This document shows positions 4,929-6,113 of a stretch of 6,113 nucleotides of DNA, piece by piece. Source of the DNA: Planctomycetia bacterium (GTDB taxonomy: Bacteria; Planctomycetota; Phycisphaerae; Phycisphaerales; SM1A02); assembly GCA_005799475.1 (NCBI GenBank), contig SYGQ01000047.1, forward strand, positions 1 to 6,113. Direction: 5' to 3'. Position 1 is the first letter of the stretch, and every line of letters begins with the position of its first letter. The notes below the pieces were generated by a model that saw only the letters and a program-made list of their open reading frames with translations, was not told where the DNA came from and ran no database searches. The position numbers were made by a program, and so were the translations under genes.

Positions 4929-6113
4929 ATGGCGGGCGAGTTTGTCCATCTTCACCTGCACACGGAGTACTCGCTGCTCGACGGGGGCAACCGGATCGAC
5001 AAGCTCATCGCTCGCGTCAAGGAGCTTGGGATGAGCGCGGTCGCCGTGACCGACCACGGCAATCTCTACGGCGCGGTGGAGTTCTACGAGGCCGCGCGCA
5101 AGGCGGGGATCAAGCCGATCCTCGGCATCGAGGCGTATGTGGCCCGTGACCGTGATGGAAAGCGGGGCGATCGACACGACCGCACCGCGACGGGTCAGGG
5201 CGACGGCGGGCATCACCTCGTGCTCCTGGCGCAGAACCTGACTGGGTGGAGAAACCTGATGAGGCTCTCGTCGGATGCGTTCATCAATGGTTTCTACCAC
5301 CGTCCGAGGATGGACAAGTCGACGCTGGAACAGTGGAACGGTGGACTCATCGCCATCAATGGGCATCTGGGATCGAGCCTCGCGTTCCATCTGTCGAACT
5401 TCGCCAACACGGCGCAGGAGTCGCACTGGGCGCTCGCTCTCGAGGAGGCGCGCTGGCACGCTCGGACCTTCGCCGCCGACGAGCATGGACAGCCGCGTTT
5501 CTATGTCGAGTTGCAGCGCCACATCGAAGAGCAGGAGAAGATCAATCCGCTGCTGAAGCGACTCGCGAGTGAACTCTCGTTGCCGCTCGTCGCCGACAAT
5601 GACGCGCACTTCCTCCTTGAAGAGGATCACGACCTTCACGACACGCTCTGTTGCATCTCGATGGGCCGCACAAAGGACGCGGAGGGCCGTCACAGATATC
5701 CGCCGAGTCTCTTCGTGAAAGGCCCGAAAGAGATGGCGCAACTCTTCGATCGGGAGGGGGAAGCCGAGGCATTGGCGAATTCCGCCGCGATCGCGGCGCG
5801 GTGCGAGGTCGAGCTTCCCCTCGGCGAGAGCCACGCCCCCATGGTTCGCGTGACCGTGCCGCGCGAGAGCGCGCGGTACGAGCAGGGCGATCTCACCGAG
5901 TGGTTCAAGGCGTACTGCCGAGGCTTCGAACTCCAACCCTTCGACGCCGCCGGGGGAAGCGGTGCGCGCGAGGCGGCGCAAGAGGGATGCGACCGTGCGC
6001 TCGCCATGCTGTGTGAGGCGGGACTCGTATGGCGGTACGGTCCGCATGGCACGACGGCGGCGATCCGTTCGCGACTCGACCGCGAACTCGGCATTCTTGC
6101 GACCAAGGGGATC
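4929..6113 (+). CDS. dnaE: DNA polymerase III alpha subunit, N-terminal 395 residues (runs off window)
   Basis: This is the start of the replicative DNA polymerase catalytic subunit. The frame is still open at the last base, and full DnaE proteins are about 1,100-1,200 residues, so roughly the first third is present. Residues 5-249 are the PHP domain: VHLHLHTEYSLLDGG (6-20), VTDHGNLYGAVEFY (40-53), KPILGIEAYVA (62-72), GHHLVLLAQN (94-103), INGHLG (143-148), FYVELQRH (191-198) and VADNDAHFL (221-229). The metal-ligand pattern looks complete (H9, H11, D18, H43, E68, H96, H146, D225, H227), unlike E. coli DnaE, where it is degenerate. Residues from about 250 enter the link to the polymerase palm, ending with LVWRYG and RLDRELGILATKGI. 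A segment of about 30 residues (roughly 318-350, including GDLTEWFKAYC) looks longer than in the DnaE proteins I remember. ATG 4929 is chosen because the PHP motif begins five residues later; TTG 4920 is possible but less likely. The ribosome-binding site is weak (GTGGGCG). The catalytic aspartates lie beyond the window. Confidence 0.97.
   Translation, partial: MAGEFVHLHLHTEYSLLDGGNRIDKLIARVKELGMSAVAVTDHGNLYGAVEFYEAARKAGIKPILGIEAYVARDRDGKRGDRHDRTATGQGDGGHHLVLLAQNLTGWRNLMRLSSDAFINGFYHRPRMDKSTLEQWNGGLIAINGHLGSSLAFHLSNFANTAQESHWALALEEARWHARTFAADEHGQPRFYVELQRHIEEQEKINPLLKRLASELSLPLVADNDAHFLLEEDHDLHDTLCCISMGRTKDAEGRHRYPPSLFVKGPKEMAQLFDREGEAEALANSAAIAARCEVELPLGESHAPMVRVTVPRESARYEQGDLTEWFKAYCRGFELQPFDAAGGSGAREAAQEGCDRALAMLCEAGLVWRYGPHGTTAAIRSRLDRELGILATKGI

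Noticed and set aside
4914..6047. Minus-strand open frame of 377 codons opposite dnaE
   Set aside because: It overlaps unmistakable DnaE PHP-domain coding on the plus strand and shows no protein-family character; it is a composition shadow.
1..6113. CRISPR array, tRNA/rRNA genes, insertion sequences, phage genes or a defence island
   Set aside because: I saw no regularly spaced repeats, no tRNA-like cloverleaf, no transposase or integrase motifs, and all six genes belong to housekeeping or signalling families or are unknown.

Overview
The window is ordinary, tightly packed bacterial chromosome with high GC and strongly GC-ending codons. It holds six protein-coding genes and nothing that looks like an RNA gene, mobile element or CRISPR array. 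The organism cannot be fixed from the sequence. The DnaE N-terminus with a full set of PHP metal ligands, the ECF sigma/RskA-type pair and the weak Shine-Dalgarno signals before several genes would fit a planctomycete-like (possibly Phycisphaerae) genome. That is an impression, not a demonstrated assignment.

Left part (1-1468, + strand): the 3' portion of an ECF sigma factor gene (its start lies before the window), a 182-183 bp non-coding gap, then a single-pass membrane anti-sigma factor of the RskA kind. The two probably form a sigma/membrane anti-sigma signalling pair. The gap is unusually long for such a pair and contains two GC-rich stem-loops and a possible ECF-type promoter.

Middle (1493-3445, - strand): a complete 650-residue ABC-F ATPase (Uup/YheS/EttA superfamily, a soluble ribosome-acting twin ATPase). 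It converges on the anti-sigma gene across 24 bp and diverges from the next gene across only 30 bp.

Right part (3476-6113, + strand): three genes with short gaps (13 and 33 bp) that look like one operon. They are a small uncharacterised single-pass membrane protein, a class IV PLP-dependent aminotransferase/lyase (closest in motif style to aminodeoxychorismate lyase-like proteins), and the first 395 codons of dnaE, the replicative DNA polymerase III alpha subunit, which runs off the window. A hairpin covers the aminotransferase stop codon just before dnaE.

No clearly new system is visible. The points most worth checking are the replacement of the normally conserved PLP-N1 glutamate by serine in the class IV enzyme, the structured sigma/anti-sigma gap, the hairpin before dnaE, and the unknown membrane protein leading the dnaE operon.
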